Assembly (NCBI GenBank): GCA_007026445.1
Contig: VDMD01000018.1
Span: 372,001-436,000, forward strand
Direction: 5' to 3'
Length of the DNA stretch: 64,000 bases
DNA from: Schizophyllum amplum
Lineage: Eukaryota; Basidiomycota; Agaricomycetes; Agaricales; Schizophyllaceae
Made by a program: the position numbers and the translations under genes. Below the pieces are notes generated by a model that saw only the letters and a list, made by a program, of their open reading frames with translations, was not told where the DNA came from and made no database searches. Below, one piece after another: positions 28,401-40,160 of this stretch. Numbering within the stretch: the first letter of the stretch is position 1; each line of letters opens with the position of its first letter.

Positions 28401-31400
28401 AGAGATGAATGCGCTCAGACGTCAAGAAAGCCTTTCCGAGAGCCAAGTGATGGGCAAGGGTCAAGCCCCGTTTCTGGATGAGTTCGACAAGGAGGTATTT
28501 GCGGATTTTGCCGCACCACCGCCCTTACACTTCTAACATTGTTGAGCAGGAACTGCAACTGTACAGCAACGGTCTCTCGAGCACCTACTCTGCCGCGCAG
28601 ACTATCGTCAAATTCCTGATAGGGCGGATAGGGACGGGTGGGTTTCGATCCGTCCACGCTCTCGCTTCCGTCCAAGTACGTGCCTGCTCATCTTATTCTA
28701 CCAGGCAAGACGACCAAAAACTCGAATGAAGCCGAGTATCGGACAATATTTGATACACTTGTCTCCGATGCGCTCGCTGTGCTCTACTGGCCGGAATGGC
28801 CCGCTGCGAGCGTGCTGCTCAGTTTGGCCGCTAAACACCTGGTAATTGGATTTTTACCCCTGAAGATGCAACACTCAGTTCCTGCTTAGTTGCGCGCTTT
28901 TGAAGACAACGCTTCTACCGATAGTAGCAACGCAGCGAAAACGATTGCTTTAGATCATCTTGGCACCATCGCCTCCAGGATCCGTACGGTCGAGCTGAAC
29001 GTTCGGTGTAAACTGCAAGAGTCGGACTCACCTTACACTGGCTTGACGCGACTAAGCGAGCTGGTCAAGGCCAGCGACCGCAAGGGAATGGAGACGTTGC
29101 TGCAAGCTCACGCCGACATCGCGACACACCTTTGCAAACGCTCTTCGGAGGATCGGGCCTATGATGTGAGTCTCACGCGCGTGTGGTGCATTTGTGTTGC
29201 TGATAGAATTCGCATGTATAGAGCGCGCGCGAACTCACAGCGACTGCTTTGGGAGACGAGATCGCGGCTTGCTTGAGTTCTCTAATCGTCGCGATTGAGC
29301 ATCCAGAGCAAGGGGAGCACCCGGAAGCGGACATTCAGGCGCTGCGTACCATCGGGACCATGCTCAAATCAGCCATGCGATCTCTCTGGCAGGATACGAC
29401 GGACATATTCGATGTGGGGTGAGTATCAAGTGCTCAAGGCGGTGAGACCATCGTTGACATGACTTAGTACGCAGGATGAAGCGGCGCACATCGACAAACT
29501 GGCAGAGGAGATCGGAACGATACAGCACTTGCCCAAATCCTTCCAGCCTATCTTGAACGTCATACTCAAGGCCTTGAACTCCCCCGCTATCTTCATCCGC
29601 ACGAAGGCGCTTCGCGCTCTGGCGCAGGTCATCACGAGTGACCCCAGCATCCTCTCCTTGGTGAGCCTCACTGCATGTTGACAAAGAGCAACCTCCTTAT
29701 GCCGAGCAGGATGACGTCCGTCGCGCTATCGAGGGGCATTTGCTTGACAACTCTGCCGCTGTGCGCGATGCTGCCGTTGAGCTCATCGGAAAGTACATGG
29801 TCGAGTCTCCTGAAGTGGCCGGCAAGTATTACACGAAAATTGCGGATCGTATCGCGGATACGGGCCTCAGTGTTCGAAAGCGGGTCATCAAGCTTCTCAA
29901 GGCGTTCTATCAAGTCTCGCAGGAGCAGGAGAAGCGTTGCGATATCGCAAGGCGTATCATACTGCGCCAGCTAGACGAGGACGATTCGGTGAAGGACCTG
30001 GCCATCAAGACTATCGAAGAGCTGTGGTTTGCGCCATCCCCTATGGCGCCGTCAAGGAACAAAACTCGTGATACAGCGGACACAAGGGCCGCCCTGTTGT
30101 CCAAGGTCGCTATCATCATGGCTGTTGCTGGCCAGTTCAACGACAGACAGTCACCGCTCGAAGAGGTACTGCACAAGATTGTGTCGGACAATGAAGCCAG
30201 CGACGCGCAGTTCGTGCGAGACAGGTATCTCGAAGTCTGTCACACCCTCATCGACGGCCTCGTAGACAATTCCGACCTGCCCGGATTCGTGCGTGCTCGT
30301 TTTGTCATCTTGACTTTGCGTTGACGAAGTCATCCAGACTGTGCTGAATTGCGTGAAGACGATATATCTCTTCACTGCTGCCTACCCTGGCATTCTGACG
30401 GCGGAGAACGGCGCAACCTTGTTACCATATCTTAAGAATGCGACTGGGGTAAGTGCTGCATAGTACCAAGCTCCGCGGTCGCGTACTGACGCCCACTCAG
30501 CCAGAGGAATTCGTGATCTCGGAATACGTGCTGAAGATTCTCCGCGCCTCCATCTCACACATGCCGAAGACGGCGGTCAAGTTCGGTCATGACTTGCAGG
30601 CGACGCTTCAACCGATGATCGTCAAGCCGAACATGCGCAATCTCAACACCTTGCAAGAGACCATTGCCTGTATATGCGCTGTCGTCAAGCATCTGACGCA
30701 CGACTATGCTCGACTAGTCAACTTGTTGAAATCATGCCACAGTGGGTGCACAGCTCACGCGCCGACGAACAATTTGCTCATATCCCGCAGATCGGCTGCA
30801 AGGCGCTTTGACAGCTAGCGGCGGCACGGCCGAGAATCAGCTCGTTCAGCTGACCGTCTTGATCCTCATCGTTTCTCTCCTTGCCGAGAATTGCGACTTT
30901 GATGCTTTGCGCGCCGAACATCCCGATGCACCATGGATAGCAGATCTCAATGCTGTCTCACAGGTGAGATTTGCTCGACTTAACCTATGTAACGTGCTGA
31001 CGAGCGTGTTGCAGGAGTCGATAACGGACTGCATATACACGCTTCTCCTGCAGCTGTACGAGCGTAACGAGAACGTGGCTTTCCGCGGCCGGGCTCTCCA
31101 GTGCTTAGGTTCGTACGACGCTCGGTTCTGCGTCACCCTTCCTCGTGCTGACGGCGTCTTTGCAGGATTCCTGTTCCGCGCCCACCCTACCTTGATGTCC
31201 ACGCCAGATTCTGCTGTGGTTATGGACAGGGTCTTCGAGGGTGATGATGAGGACGCCCGCGCACGGATCCTCCGAATCATGCAGGAGTTCCTTCAAGCGC
31301 AGGAGCAGAAGCATGCTATGCAAGAGAGAGGTATGTATACGTTGGCTTGCAATCTCGCCTGACTGAAAGGCGCGGCAGAATCCCAGAAGATGCGAGAATC

Positions 31401-32658
31401 CGACGTCAACATGGAGGAATTGGTAGGGAACGCAGACGGATTCGCCGACTCCGGGTATGTCCTCTTCGCTGTTTCCAGCGAGGCGAGGGATGCTCATCGA
31501 ACACTCGCAGGGTCGCCTCTGCCGTCGTTCAACGGTACCTCCACCACGTTCTTGACGCTGCCTTATCGCAGAGCCCAGTCATCCAGTCACCTGCCATCGA
31601 CGTCCTCAGCTTCACTGTCAAGCAAGGCTTGGCCCACCCCCTACAGTCCTTCCCCGTCATCGTTGCTCTGGAGACCAGCCCGTACCCCAGCGTATCTAGC
31701 CGTGCCAGCGCATTGCATGCCATTCTGCACAGCAAGCACGCCTCGCTCGTGAACGGCCGCTATGTCCAAAGCGCACGAGCCTCGTATGACTATCAGCGGC
31801 GGGTCTGCAAGGAGGATGTGCGGGGTGAGTACTTGTGCATCTGGATCATATTCCTGATTACCTAACACGCCGACAGGTTATCGCATGCAGCCCATACCGA
31901 CGGCGCTGTTCCAGAGGTGGTACTCGCTTGTTCGTGAGAAGCGCGTGCCGCGCCAAGACTTCCTGCGCGCCCTCGTCAAGGTCTTCCCCGACGGCTCCAC
32001 CCTCTCGGCCACGCCGGACGACGTCGCCTTCGGGCGCTACATGGCGGAGAACTTCGCCTCGCTAGACTACAAGACACAGGAGGAGGTCCTTACGGTGATC
32101 AAGGCGCTCACGAACATCCTGGCGACGACGGGTGCGCAGATGCTCGAGACGCTGTCCCCGGCGCACCTCCTGAGCCACCTGCGGTCGGCGGATGCGATGG
32201 AGGTGGACGAGCCTGCGTCGGCGGCGGCGTTGGAGGAATGGCTGCCGCAGTGTCGCCTGTCGGTCATTATCGCGATGGTCATGCTGCTGAAGGCGCACCT
32301 CAAGGCGCTGTATGGGCTGTCGGAGGAGTGCGTTTAGTTGTCCTTCATCGCTTGCTGGAGAGTGTGCTAATGCGATTTGATGTGCAGCAAATGCTCGAAG
32401 TTTGTCGTCGGGAAGAAGAGTGCGATTGGGGACAAGGGGGCGGTGAAGAAGCACGAGCGGCCGATTTCGTGGGAGCGGCTGCCGTATGCGATGCAGCCCA
32501 TTTTGACCCAGGAGGATGGGGAGAAGCAGAAGGCGACGGTGAGTTCTGTGGTTGTGCTGTGTGTGTAGAGATGAGCGGGGCTGATGCGTATGATGCAGTT
32601 CCTCGATATTTGGAACGAGGACGGGGTGACGGCGGAGCCCGAAGATGATTTCGCTTGA
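25475..32658 (+). CDS. scc2: SCC2/MIS4/NIPBL cohesin loader
   Basis: Scc2 with Scc4 loads cohesin on DNA and stimulates its ATPase. The N-terminus ([17 protein letters not shown], then a Pro/Ser-rich region) is the disordered part that in known loaders binds Scc4; intron 25605-25654 is phase-consistent. A conserved block begins near 26860 ([20 protein letters not shown]). HEAT-repeat coding follows, with characteristic stretches such as [20 protein letters not shown] (29575-29640), [20 protein letters not shown] (29870-29930) and [20 protein letters not shown] (29970-30030). Downstream are the C-terminal Nipped-B domain ([19 protein letters not shown]..., 31880-32330) and the end [18 protein letters not shown] with stop at 32656-32658. 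There are many introns of about 50 nt. At about 26608 the frame shifts (NR to [13 protein letters not shown]) without an intron, again one missing base. The order and family are clear; some exon limits are not. Confidence 0.88.
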
Positions 32659-33138
32659 TTGGCGGACGGCCTGGTGGTCGGGCACGCACCTTTTCAGCCT
32701 CTCACCTCTTGTTCGACTTACTCGCCTCGACGATAACGTGTCGATATCTTGCCCACCAAGCCTTTACATCATGCGCTTCTTACACTCGCAAGTACCACCA
32801 TGCTACTTACCCCCTATGTGCTTCCTCCATGACCGGAGCGCTCTCCCTCATACTTACTCACAGTGCCCTCGGACCCTCGTACACAGTGCCCTCGTACCCT
32901 CGTATTCGCAGTGGACTCGTAGTCTCGTACTCACACACATAAATTATCGCCCGTGTTGTTACTTGCACGCATGATCATCGACTTCTCTTGCTCTCTGTTA
33001 CTTACCTTGTTCTTATCTTCCTGGTCTGCTCGTTCGGTTCGTTCACACACCTTTGCTTCGGCATGCAATAGATCCACGCAATGTATACTATGCAACGCGC
33101 TATGAAGTGGGGCAAACTGGGCGACCTTATCCCTTCGC
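32659..33138. other. Convergent intergenic region with short degenerate repeats
   Basis: Separates the 3' ends of SCC2 (+) and IND1 (-). Near 32850-32940 there are four diverged copies of a unit around 'cagtgccctcgtaccctcgta'. No gene seen. Confidence 0.5.
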
Positions 33139-34298
33139 TCACTGTATCCTATCCCACACGCCCTTCGCCAGCCCCCGCATTCGCTCCAGCCACTCCTTTT
33201 CCCCGGGGCCTTCGTGGTGTGAATGTTGTGTGAGAGGAAAAGGGACACCGGCGTCGGCCGCGGTCGCCACTGCAGGTACGAGTGGCAGCTCCGCCAGCAT
33301 GGGCACACCTTGCTCGGCTGCGAAGGTGTGGAAGGGCGCGAGTGGGCCCCAGAAAGGTGGGGGGTGGCGCAGGAGGAGCAGAGGAAGTGGGATTGGTTGA
33401 GGACGAGGCCAGTGAGCTGGGGTAGGTGGGGGTTAGTGAGATGAGGGAGGAAGGGGATTGTGGGGGGAGGGGAAATGGGTTGGTGGGATGTGGGGGAAGC
33501 AGGCCAGAGGATAAATGAGAAGGCAGTGAGAGCGGAGAGGAGAGGCAGGTGAATGGGAGGGAAAAAAGGGAGACATACCGGCACACCGACTTTCCTCAAC
33601 ATCGACATGCCCTTGCGCACATCCGCCAGCGCCACATCCTGCGGCGTCGACACAATCACCGCGGCGTCCACCCGCGTCAGCTGCGCCAGCGTCAGCGGCA
33701 CGTCCCCCGTCCCCGGCGGCAGGTCCACCACGAGCGCGTCGAGCCCCCCAGCCCCCGCCGCGCTCCAATCCACATCAAACAGCAGCTGCTGGACCGCCTT
33801 CTGCACCATGAGCCCGCGCCAGACGACGGGCATGTCCGGCGCGAGGAGGTAGCCCATCGACATCGAGGGCAGGCCGTGGTTCGTGAGCGGCCGGATCGCG
33901 CCCGCGGGGGTGAGCGCGGGTTCGGGCGCGTGCTGGAGGCCGAGGAGGGTGGGCACGGACGGGCCGAAGATGTCGAGGTCGAGGACGCCGACGCGCAGGC
34001 GCCGCTCGAGGCCGCCGTCGTGCGCGTTGCCACTACGTTGATCCGGACCGCCGTCGCGCACGCGCAGCTGGGCGAGCGCGGCGGCGAGGTTGACCGCGAC
34101 GGTGGACTTGCCGACGCCGCCCTTGCCGCTCGCGACGGCGATCACCTTGTTAACGTGGGCGATGGGGCGTTTGGTGGGCGGCCCGCGGCGGGGCATGGTG
34201 GGCCCATTGGCGTCCTTGGGGAGCGTGCGTGCGCGGGGGAGGCCCAGCGGGTTTTCGTGCGAGACGCGGGCGGACGTCGTGAACGCGCGCTTAAACAT
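33139..34298 (-). CDS. ind1: IND1/NUBPL, mitochondrial Mrp/NBP35 P-loop Fe-S assembly factor
   Basis: Ind1 is the P-loop NTPase needed to assemble iron-sulfur clusters of respiratory complex I in mitochondria. The start at 34298 gives MFKRAFTTSARVSHENPLGL, an arginine-rich, acid-poor presequence. It is followed by the deviant Walker A IAVASGKGGVGKSTVAVNLA, then VGVLDLDIFGPSVPTLLG, MSMGYLLAPDMPVVWRGLMV, LDALVVDLPPGTGDVPLTL and VIVSTPQDVALADVRKG. After an intron (about 33424-33578), exon 2 gives LTGLVLNQSHFLCSSCATP with the conserved CxxC that binds a bridging cluster. Directly after the CxxC a run of six G on the + strand (33359-33364) must be seven for the frame to continue as PFHTFAAEQGVPMLAELP...GVPF and end GVWDRIQ with stop at 33139-33141. 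As written, the other frame runs on to 32931; that extended tail is not family-like and is rejected. Confidence 0.87.
33359..33364. other. Homopolymer G6 where IND1 loses frame
   Basis: The CxxC exon reads CATP up to this run; the family-like continuation PPFWGPLAPFHTFAAE is one base out of frame. Adding one G would join them. Confidence 0.7.
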
Positions 34299-34506
34299 GG
34301 GAGGGTGATCGGTGTGATGTCATCGGGCGTCCGTGTGCGTGGCTACGCACGGATATCTGAGCCGCCTTACTATAGTTTACAGTATACAGCCCATAGTTCC
34401 TCTCCACAATCGAGTCTGCCCAAGATATAACAACATTGCATTCGATCTACAGTCCGTCTATCTATTATCTCCGGCTGGTGCCATTTCGGCCCCCCACAAC
34501 CCTCAA

Positions 34507-34630
34507 TTCGCGTCCCCTCGTCACTTCGCATGCCCGTTCGTCACTTTGCATCCCCCTGTTCGTCACTTCGCATCCCCCATTCGTCACATCTCCTCCCTGC
34601 CTCCCTCATTTCGCATCCCCATTCGTCGCC
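34507..34630. repeat. Tandem repeat built from the last codons of the Sec14-type gene
   Basis: On the minus strand the gene ends ACGAATGGGGATGCGAAATG-A (TNGDAK stop). Just downstream are three or four diverged copies of the same sequence, spaced about 22-30 bp (cores 'cgcatccccc...ttcgtcactt' on +, at about 34507-34585). Confidence 0.7.
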
Positions 34631-37105
34631 GCTTCCGCCGTCTGGTTACCGTTCGCCTGGGGCATAACAAACCCCGCCGGCCTCTCCACCCACGCCTTGC
34701 CCCCGTCCTGCTTGAACACGGCAGGTCCTCTGGGCACCTGGCCCAGCGTCCATTGGGGCTTGCCGTCGGGGCCTGGGGCGCCTGGGAGTGGAGGGTTAGT
34801 ATGAGTAGAGGGGGTGAGTATGTGATCCTGTATCGTCCGGTCGCTCGTTGTCTTCCTCCCTCTGCTCCTCCCTCCCTTGCTCCTCCCTCCCTCTTCCCCC
34901 CTCCTCGCCCCACCTCACACCTTCTAGCCATCCGCCCCTCCCTTCGCCTCTTCGCACCTCCCTCCCTCGCGCCCCACCTCCCCCCGCTAGCCTTTCCCAC
35001 CCCGCGCCATCCGCCCTTCCCTCTCACCCCGCGCCTGCGCTCCTTCCGTCCCTCCCTCTCGCCACGCCTTCGCCCCACCTTCGCCCTTGCCAAACACACA
35101 CCCCAAACCAGCCAAAAACGCGACAATAATAACAACGACAAGCCAAGAAAACTCACCCTCCCCAACCACCGCCTTCGCCGCCTCGTCCAGCACGGGCTCG
35201 TCCTCGAACACGAAGTCGAGGGTGCCGCCGTAGGCCTGGGAGGAGGGTGGGTTAGTTGAGCGGCGTGTGGAGGGGGGAGTAAGTTAGCGGTTAGCGTAAG
35301 TTTGGGGGAGGGAGGGAGGGGGTTAGTTAGAGTGTGGGAGGGAGGGAGGGGGTTAGCGAGCGTCCGGGGAAGCGGTTAGCGAGCGTCGTGTGGAGCGGCA
35401 GCGAGCGTCCGGGGGAGATTCAGTTGATCAGCGTGAAAGGGAGGCGGGGGCAGTGGAAGGAGGAAGGGGGACGGGGAGGGGACGGGGAAGAAGGAGAGGT
35501 GAGGGAGGGGAGAGAAAGGAGAGGAGGGGGAGGGGGGAGTGTGGAGGGGAGGGGGAGAGGACGGGGAAGGAAGGGAATATGGAGGGGAGAGGAAGGGGAT
35601 GTACGGGAGGGGAGAGGGAGGGGAGGGAGGGAACGGGGGTTATATGAATGAGGGTGGAGGGATGGGGGAGATGGGGACGGGGATGTGGAAGGGAAGAGGG
35701 AGGGGAGGGGTGAGAGGGGTGAGAGAGGGTGTGGGTTAGTTAGTCGGCATGTGAAGGGAGTGTGCAAAAAGCGTGAGTCGGAGGAGGCGGGAGCTGGGGA
35801 AAGCGTGCGAGGGGTTGAATTGGCGGGCGGTGCCACTCCTTTCCCCCAACCCTTCCCACCTCCCTTCCCGTTCCCACCTCCCTTCCCGTTCCCCCTCACC
35901 CCTCCCCGCTCCAAATTAAAATACCAACGAAACGACCCCAAACCCACCTTCGGCAGATCCCCCTCCTCGATCAGTTCCCTGAGCGTCGGGCCCGGGTCGC
36001 GGCCGAGGACGTGCACCTTGAGCCGGGTGCCTTCGTCGAACCAGGCCTGAGGAGAGAGACGCGTGAGCGACGACAGGTGGTATGTGTTAGTGAGTGTGGG
36101 GGGAGAGGGGGAGGGGGAGGGAAAGGAAGGGGAAGGAGAAGGGCGGAGAAGGGAGGAATGGCGAAGGGAGGCAGAAGGTAGGAGGGGTGGCGGGGTAAGG
36201 AGTGGAAAGAAGATGATTGCGACTTGGCTACCCACTTTGATCCAGCCCCAAATGGTGGGAAAGAAGGATGGCGAGTTGACGACGATGGTGGAGTGCATGC
36301 CTAGAGGGTTGGGTGGGGTTAGTAGTTGCGAGGAGTGCGAGGCGCATATATGCGCAACAAAGAGCTATGGCGGGCACTCACATTCCGGGTAATGTGCGGT
36401 AGCGAGTGCGGAAGCCTCCTGGAGGTGGTGGCGGAGGGACCACATGGCGGAGAAGGAGATGTCTGCGAGATCGATGATGGAGGTGACGGCGCAGATGTCG
36501 GGGGGTGGTGCGTTGGAGGGGGAGGGGTCTCTTGAGGTGGGTTCGCTGGGGTTGGGTGCTGTTTGTGCGAGATAGTTGCAGAGCGGGGTGGCAAACTGGC
36601 GCATGACTTCCCAGAGGGCGACGATGCGCTGGTAGCGGCGCTCGGGCGGGACGGCGTTGAGCTCCTTCTGGAGGGGCTGGAGGGCGGCGAGGCGAAAGAC
36701 ATAGACTGGGTGGCCTGTCTTGTCGCGCCTGCCTGTCCAGCGCGGGTAGAAACGCTTGGCGGCCTCCATCTCGTCGGTGTCAAAGGTGGCAAACAGCCGG
36801 TCGACGTCGTTCTCCTTGCGCCACTGTTCGGTGGCCGCAAACTGCTTGCGGGCTGCGGCGGGGTCGAACTTGCGTGCGCGGAGGAAGCGGAGGAGCGTCG
36901 AGTCGTCGTGCGAGGGTGTCGGCGTCGGCGAGTACAACTGCGCGCTCTCCAGCTCAGCCTTGAACTTGGCAAACGTCGCCTGCTGCTGCTCGTTCAAATG
37001 CCCCAGCCGCCCAGCCAGAATCTGGTGGTGGCTCAACGACGCCGGCAGCCCGCCCTCATGCCTCTCACTCTCCCCAGACGTCCGTCGACTCGTAAACCAC
37101 GACAT
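34606..37105 (-). CDS. Sec14-like phosphatidylinositol transfer protein (CRAL-TRIO)
   Basis: Sec14 proteins carry phosphatidylinositol and phosphatidylcholine between membranes and support Golgi and phosphoinositide metabolism. The start at 37105 gives MSWFTSRRTSGESERHEGG. The CRAL-TRIO N-terminal helices follow (GHLNEQQQATFAKFKAELES; DDSTLLRFLRARKFDPAAAR), then the lipid-binding domain: RFYPRWTGRRDKTGHPVYVF, DICAVTSIIDLADISFSAMW, CMHSTIVVNSPSFFPTIWGW, IKAWFDEGTRLKVHVLGRDP and LIEEGDLPKAYGGTLDF. Introns are 36301-36381 (81 nt), 36047-36235 (189), 35236-35947 (712) and 34782-35156 (375); all join in phase. The last exon gives GAPGPDGKPQWTLGQVPRGP and ends ATNGDAK at 34606. The start is 307 bp beyond the IND1 start-side boundary of the neighbouring gene, both on the minus strand. 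The long low-complexity introns are unlike others in the window. Confidence 0.88.
34782..35156 (-). repeat. 375-nt pyrimidine/purine-biased intron of the Sec14-type gene
   Basis: Donor gtgagttttc and acceptor ctcccag; joins GAG-G to GC-GCC. The + strand between about 34850 and 35080 is almost purely C/T with repeated 'cctccctc' words. Confidence 0.7.
35236..35947 (-). repeat. 712-nt intron with long polypurine (GGGA-rich) tract on the + strand
   Basis: Donor gtgggttt follows LPK; acceptor ctcccag precedes AYGGTLDF. From about 35265 to 35730 the + strand is nearly all G and A with dozens of GGG/GGGG runs. The pre-mRNA strand is therefore a C/U tract about 460 nt long. Confidence 0.75.
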
Positions 37106-38424
37106 GGCACAGGTCAAGTCAAGTGACGTAATAACCGACACCGGCGCTAAACGCGCGTCCACGATCGCTGCCGTCATCACGATCGCCGCCCCACCCTCCG
37201 TCCTCCCTCCCTCATTCATCTCTCCCTTTGTACTCTCGTCGCCCATCCCCTTCTCCCAACTCATTGCGTCCCATAATCCGTCTCCCTCCTGTTCCCTCCC
37301 ATTCACTGCACCCCGTCATGCCGCCTTAAATAATCAAGTCACCTTCACCTCTCCTCCAGCGCCCCCTTCTTCCCTTTAACGCTCCGTTCTCTCCTCCTGC
37401 GCGGTTTATGCATGGTTTATGCGGGACTGGATTCGAGCAAAGGCGAGGACGAGAGGAGTTGAATGGGGGAAAAAGGTGGACTCGAATAATGAGCGACTTG
37501 GCTTGGGCGAGAAGTGGACTTGTAGGGCACGCCGAGAAGTGAACTTGATTGACTTCAAGGGGACTCCGAGGTGCCGGTGAGGAGTCAACTTGTGGCGACG
37601 AGTTCTCACTTTCGCATCTTTGCTTCTCGGCCTCCTTCTCTTTCCTCTTCATGTCCTTCTTCCCACCCCATGGTATCCTGTACACTACCTCCCTCCGCAT
37701 GTTTTCTCCCCATCAACTGCAGCCCACCGTGCCATCTCCTTCACCCGTCCGCCACCCCTCTCCTGCGTGTCTCGCCTTCCATCCCTCACCCCCACTCCCC
37801 CTCTCTGTCCCCCACCCCCACTCGATTCTTCCTCACCACTCGATTGTATTTATTCCTCCCTACTCGATTATTCCTCCCCACTCGATTGTATTTATCCCTC
37901 CCCGCACAATCCTTTCTCCCTTCCAAACAAAGTACCCTGCATTCATCCTACGCACTCACCATGCTCACTTTTGGCTTTCAGCACCCCTTTCCCTCCTTCT
38001 ACAGTTCACTCACATCTCCATCCCTTCTGCACATCTGCCCGCCTGCCTCTCTTTCTCCCGTGTTCTCTTCCTTTCTATGCCCAACGGCGACGAGGGACTC
38101 CTGTGCCCTTTTCCATAGTATTTTCTACCAAGTACTTCTATCTTCCCCCTTTCCCATTCTCCCCCCTTTCCCTCAACCTCCCCTCCTCCCACGCCTTCGC
38201 CCTTTTGCTGCTACCTCACCTAATTTCTGCTATTTCACCCACTTCTTGCTCTTCCGCCCACCCCTCCCCCCAGCGAGTACCGCCCTTGCCTTCTCCCCAA
38301 CAAGCACCACCCTCATCTCCTCCCCAACAAGCATTGCCCTCGTCTCCTCCAACAAGCACCGCCCTCGCCTTCTCCCCAACAAGCGCCGCCCGCAGGCACC
38401 CCGCCCTCTCCTTCACGATCACGC

Positions 38425-38835
38425 CCTCCTCTGGGACGTGGCCGCACACGCATCTGGGACGTGGTCGCACACGCATCTGGGACGTGGCCGCACACTCCCC
38501 TAGGACGTGGATCGCACACGCATCTGGGACGTGGCCGCACCCTCCTCTAGGATGTGGCTGCACTCCACTGGGATGTGGCTGCACTCCACTGGGATGTGGC
38601 TGCACTCGTCTAGGACGTGGCCGCACCCTCCTCTGGGACGTGGCCGCACGCTCCTCTAGGACGTGGCCGCACCCTCATCTGGGGCGCTGCACCCGCCTCT
38701 GGGACGTGGCCGCACCCGGGTCCCTCCTCTAGGACGTGGATCGCACGCTCCCCTAGGACGTGGATCGCACCCCCATCTGGGATGTGACCGGACGCTCCTC
38801 TAGGACGTGGCCACACCCTCCTCTAGGATGTGCGC
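38425..38835. repeat. Minisatellite, 21-24 bp unit, about 17 copies
   Basis: Units start 'gggacgtggccgcac' or 'aggacgtggccgcac' and end 'cctcctct' or 'acgcatct'; three adjacent copies near 38550-38600 are 21 bp and nearly identical. Confidence 0.85.
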
Positions 38836-39206
38836 GACGAAGTCCACGAGGCCACCGCCAGCACCATCAACGTGCCGCCCGATCCCGGCACTGTCGCAGC
38901 GAACACAGGGCTCGACCTCTGCATCGCGTACTTGTCTTGCCCGGCACCCATCGCGTATTTCTCCTGCCCGGCCGACAGTACACCTCTCTGCGTCTTGGCC
39001 ACGCGGGATCACTCGCAGGCAGGATGATGGGGGTTTTGTACTTCGACGGGGAGTTCGTACTTCAGCGGGGTGGGGAGCTCATATTTCAATTTCAGCGGGG
39101 CGGGGAGTTCGTACTTCAACTGTCTGTGGCGAGTGAGATTTTTCAGGTTTGCCACATATTATGTTAGCCTCAAATCGATGTCTGCCACGGTGCTGGTCAC
39201 CGTTCC

Positions 39207-39276
39207 GCATGTCCAGTGTATTGTACCTACGCATGTCCAGTGTATTGTACCTACGCATGTACAGTGTATTGTACCA
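39207..39276. repeat. 24-bp tandem repeat, three copies
   Basis: Three consecutive copies of a unit beginning 'gcatgtccagtgtattgtac'; the third has one change (gtac for gtcc). Confidence 0.85.
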
Positions 39277-39366
39277 TGGCCGAATTTTGTGGGGCTCGAT
39301 TTGAGCTTGATGTCTTTGAATTTGCCCTTCGTTCTGTGTTATGACCGTGAACTGGGGGGAGAATAG

Positions 39367-39451
39367 TGTCCCGACGACGACGACGACAGTGTCCTGACGA
39401 CGACGACGACAGTGTCCCGACGACGACGACGACGACGACGACAGTGACCCC
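39367..39451. repeat. Interrupted GAC trinucleotide repeat
   Basis: Three blocks of (gac)n with 5, 5 and 8 repeats, each followed by 'agtgtcc' or 'agtgacc': a microsatellite inside a larger tandem unit. Confidence 0.8.
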
Positions 39452-39519
39452 GTAGGCAGACGCTCCGCAAGCTACGGCAAATGGAGGTACATACGGAGGG
39501 CATCGTAGGAGAAGCGGCG

Positions 39520-39720
39520 AGTGGAATGCCAAGAGAAGCGGCGAGGGAGATTTAGAAGCGGCGAGGGAGATTTGGAAGGCGAGATATTGAGGTAGATTGA
39601 GGTGGATTGAGGTGGTATGTGCGATGAGGTGAATGAAGCATGGTGGTGAGAGGTACCGACGGTGGTGAGGGGTGGCGGTGGTGAAGGGTGGCGGTGGTGA
39701 GGTGAGAAGGGAAGGCAGGA
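39520..39720. repeat. Low-complexity GA/GGT-rich tract
   Basis: Repeated 'gcggcgagggagattt', 'gaggtggattgaggt' and 'ggtggtgaggggtggc' words. Confidence 0.6.
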
Positions 39721-40160
39721 AAGGCACGAAAGTGGTATGTGCGCATAAGTTGGCGTTGGAAGAATGGAACGGAGAGGGATCATGCAAAACGGAGACTGGG
39801 AGGGATCACGCAAAACGGAGGGGGATCACGCAAAACCCGGGCATTGAAGGAAATAAACGAGAACAGAAGATGACCTACTTGCATACGCATTTCCAGGAGG
39901 GAAGAGTGAGATGAATCAGTCTAAAAGAAGAGGAAGATAATAAATGACAGTCCAATAAACAAGTACATGCAAGACGGCTGGCTACTCAGCGCTTCCCTCC
40001 CCCATCACTTCCCCATTCGCCTCCCTCTTTCACCCCTCTCTCCCTCTACCCCCTCCTCCTCCACCTACCGACTCCGCCTCCCCTCCCCTTCTTCCCCCTC
40101 ATCCCCTCCCGCGCCTCTCCCTCCCCCATCCACCTACCGACTCCGCCTCCTCATCTCGAC

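Larger units (their letters stand above)
37106..40160. other. 3-kb intergenic block rich in simple and tandem repeats
   Basis: Between the starts of the Sec14-type gene and the 3' end of the WDR48-type gene. 37570-38250 is strongly C/T-rich on +, with repeated 'actcgattgtatttat' and 'caagcaccgccctcgcc' words. Long + ORFs (37549-38732) are products of low complexity. No gene is supported. Confidence 0.6.

Noticed and set aside
32931..33358. C-terminal extension of the IND1 ORF down to 32931
   Set aside because: The family-like C-terminus is in the frame ending at 33139; the extension follows a homopolymer indel and contains no conserved residues.
37549..38732. Long overlapping + ORFs (up to 380 residues) with leucine-rich N-terminal stretch
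   Set aside because: Products of a C/T-rich tract and the 21-24 bp minisatellite; the peptide repeats follow the DNA repeat and no domain is present.
38425..38835. CRISPR-like array
   Set aside because: Units are contiguous without unique spacers, and the organism is a fungus.
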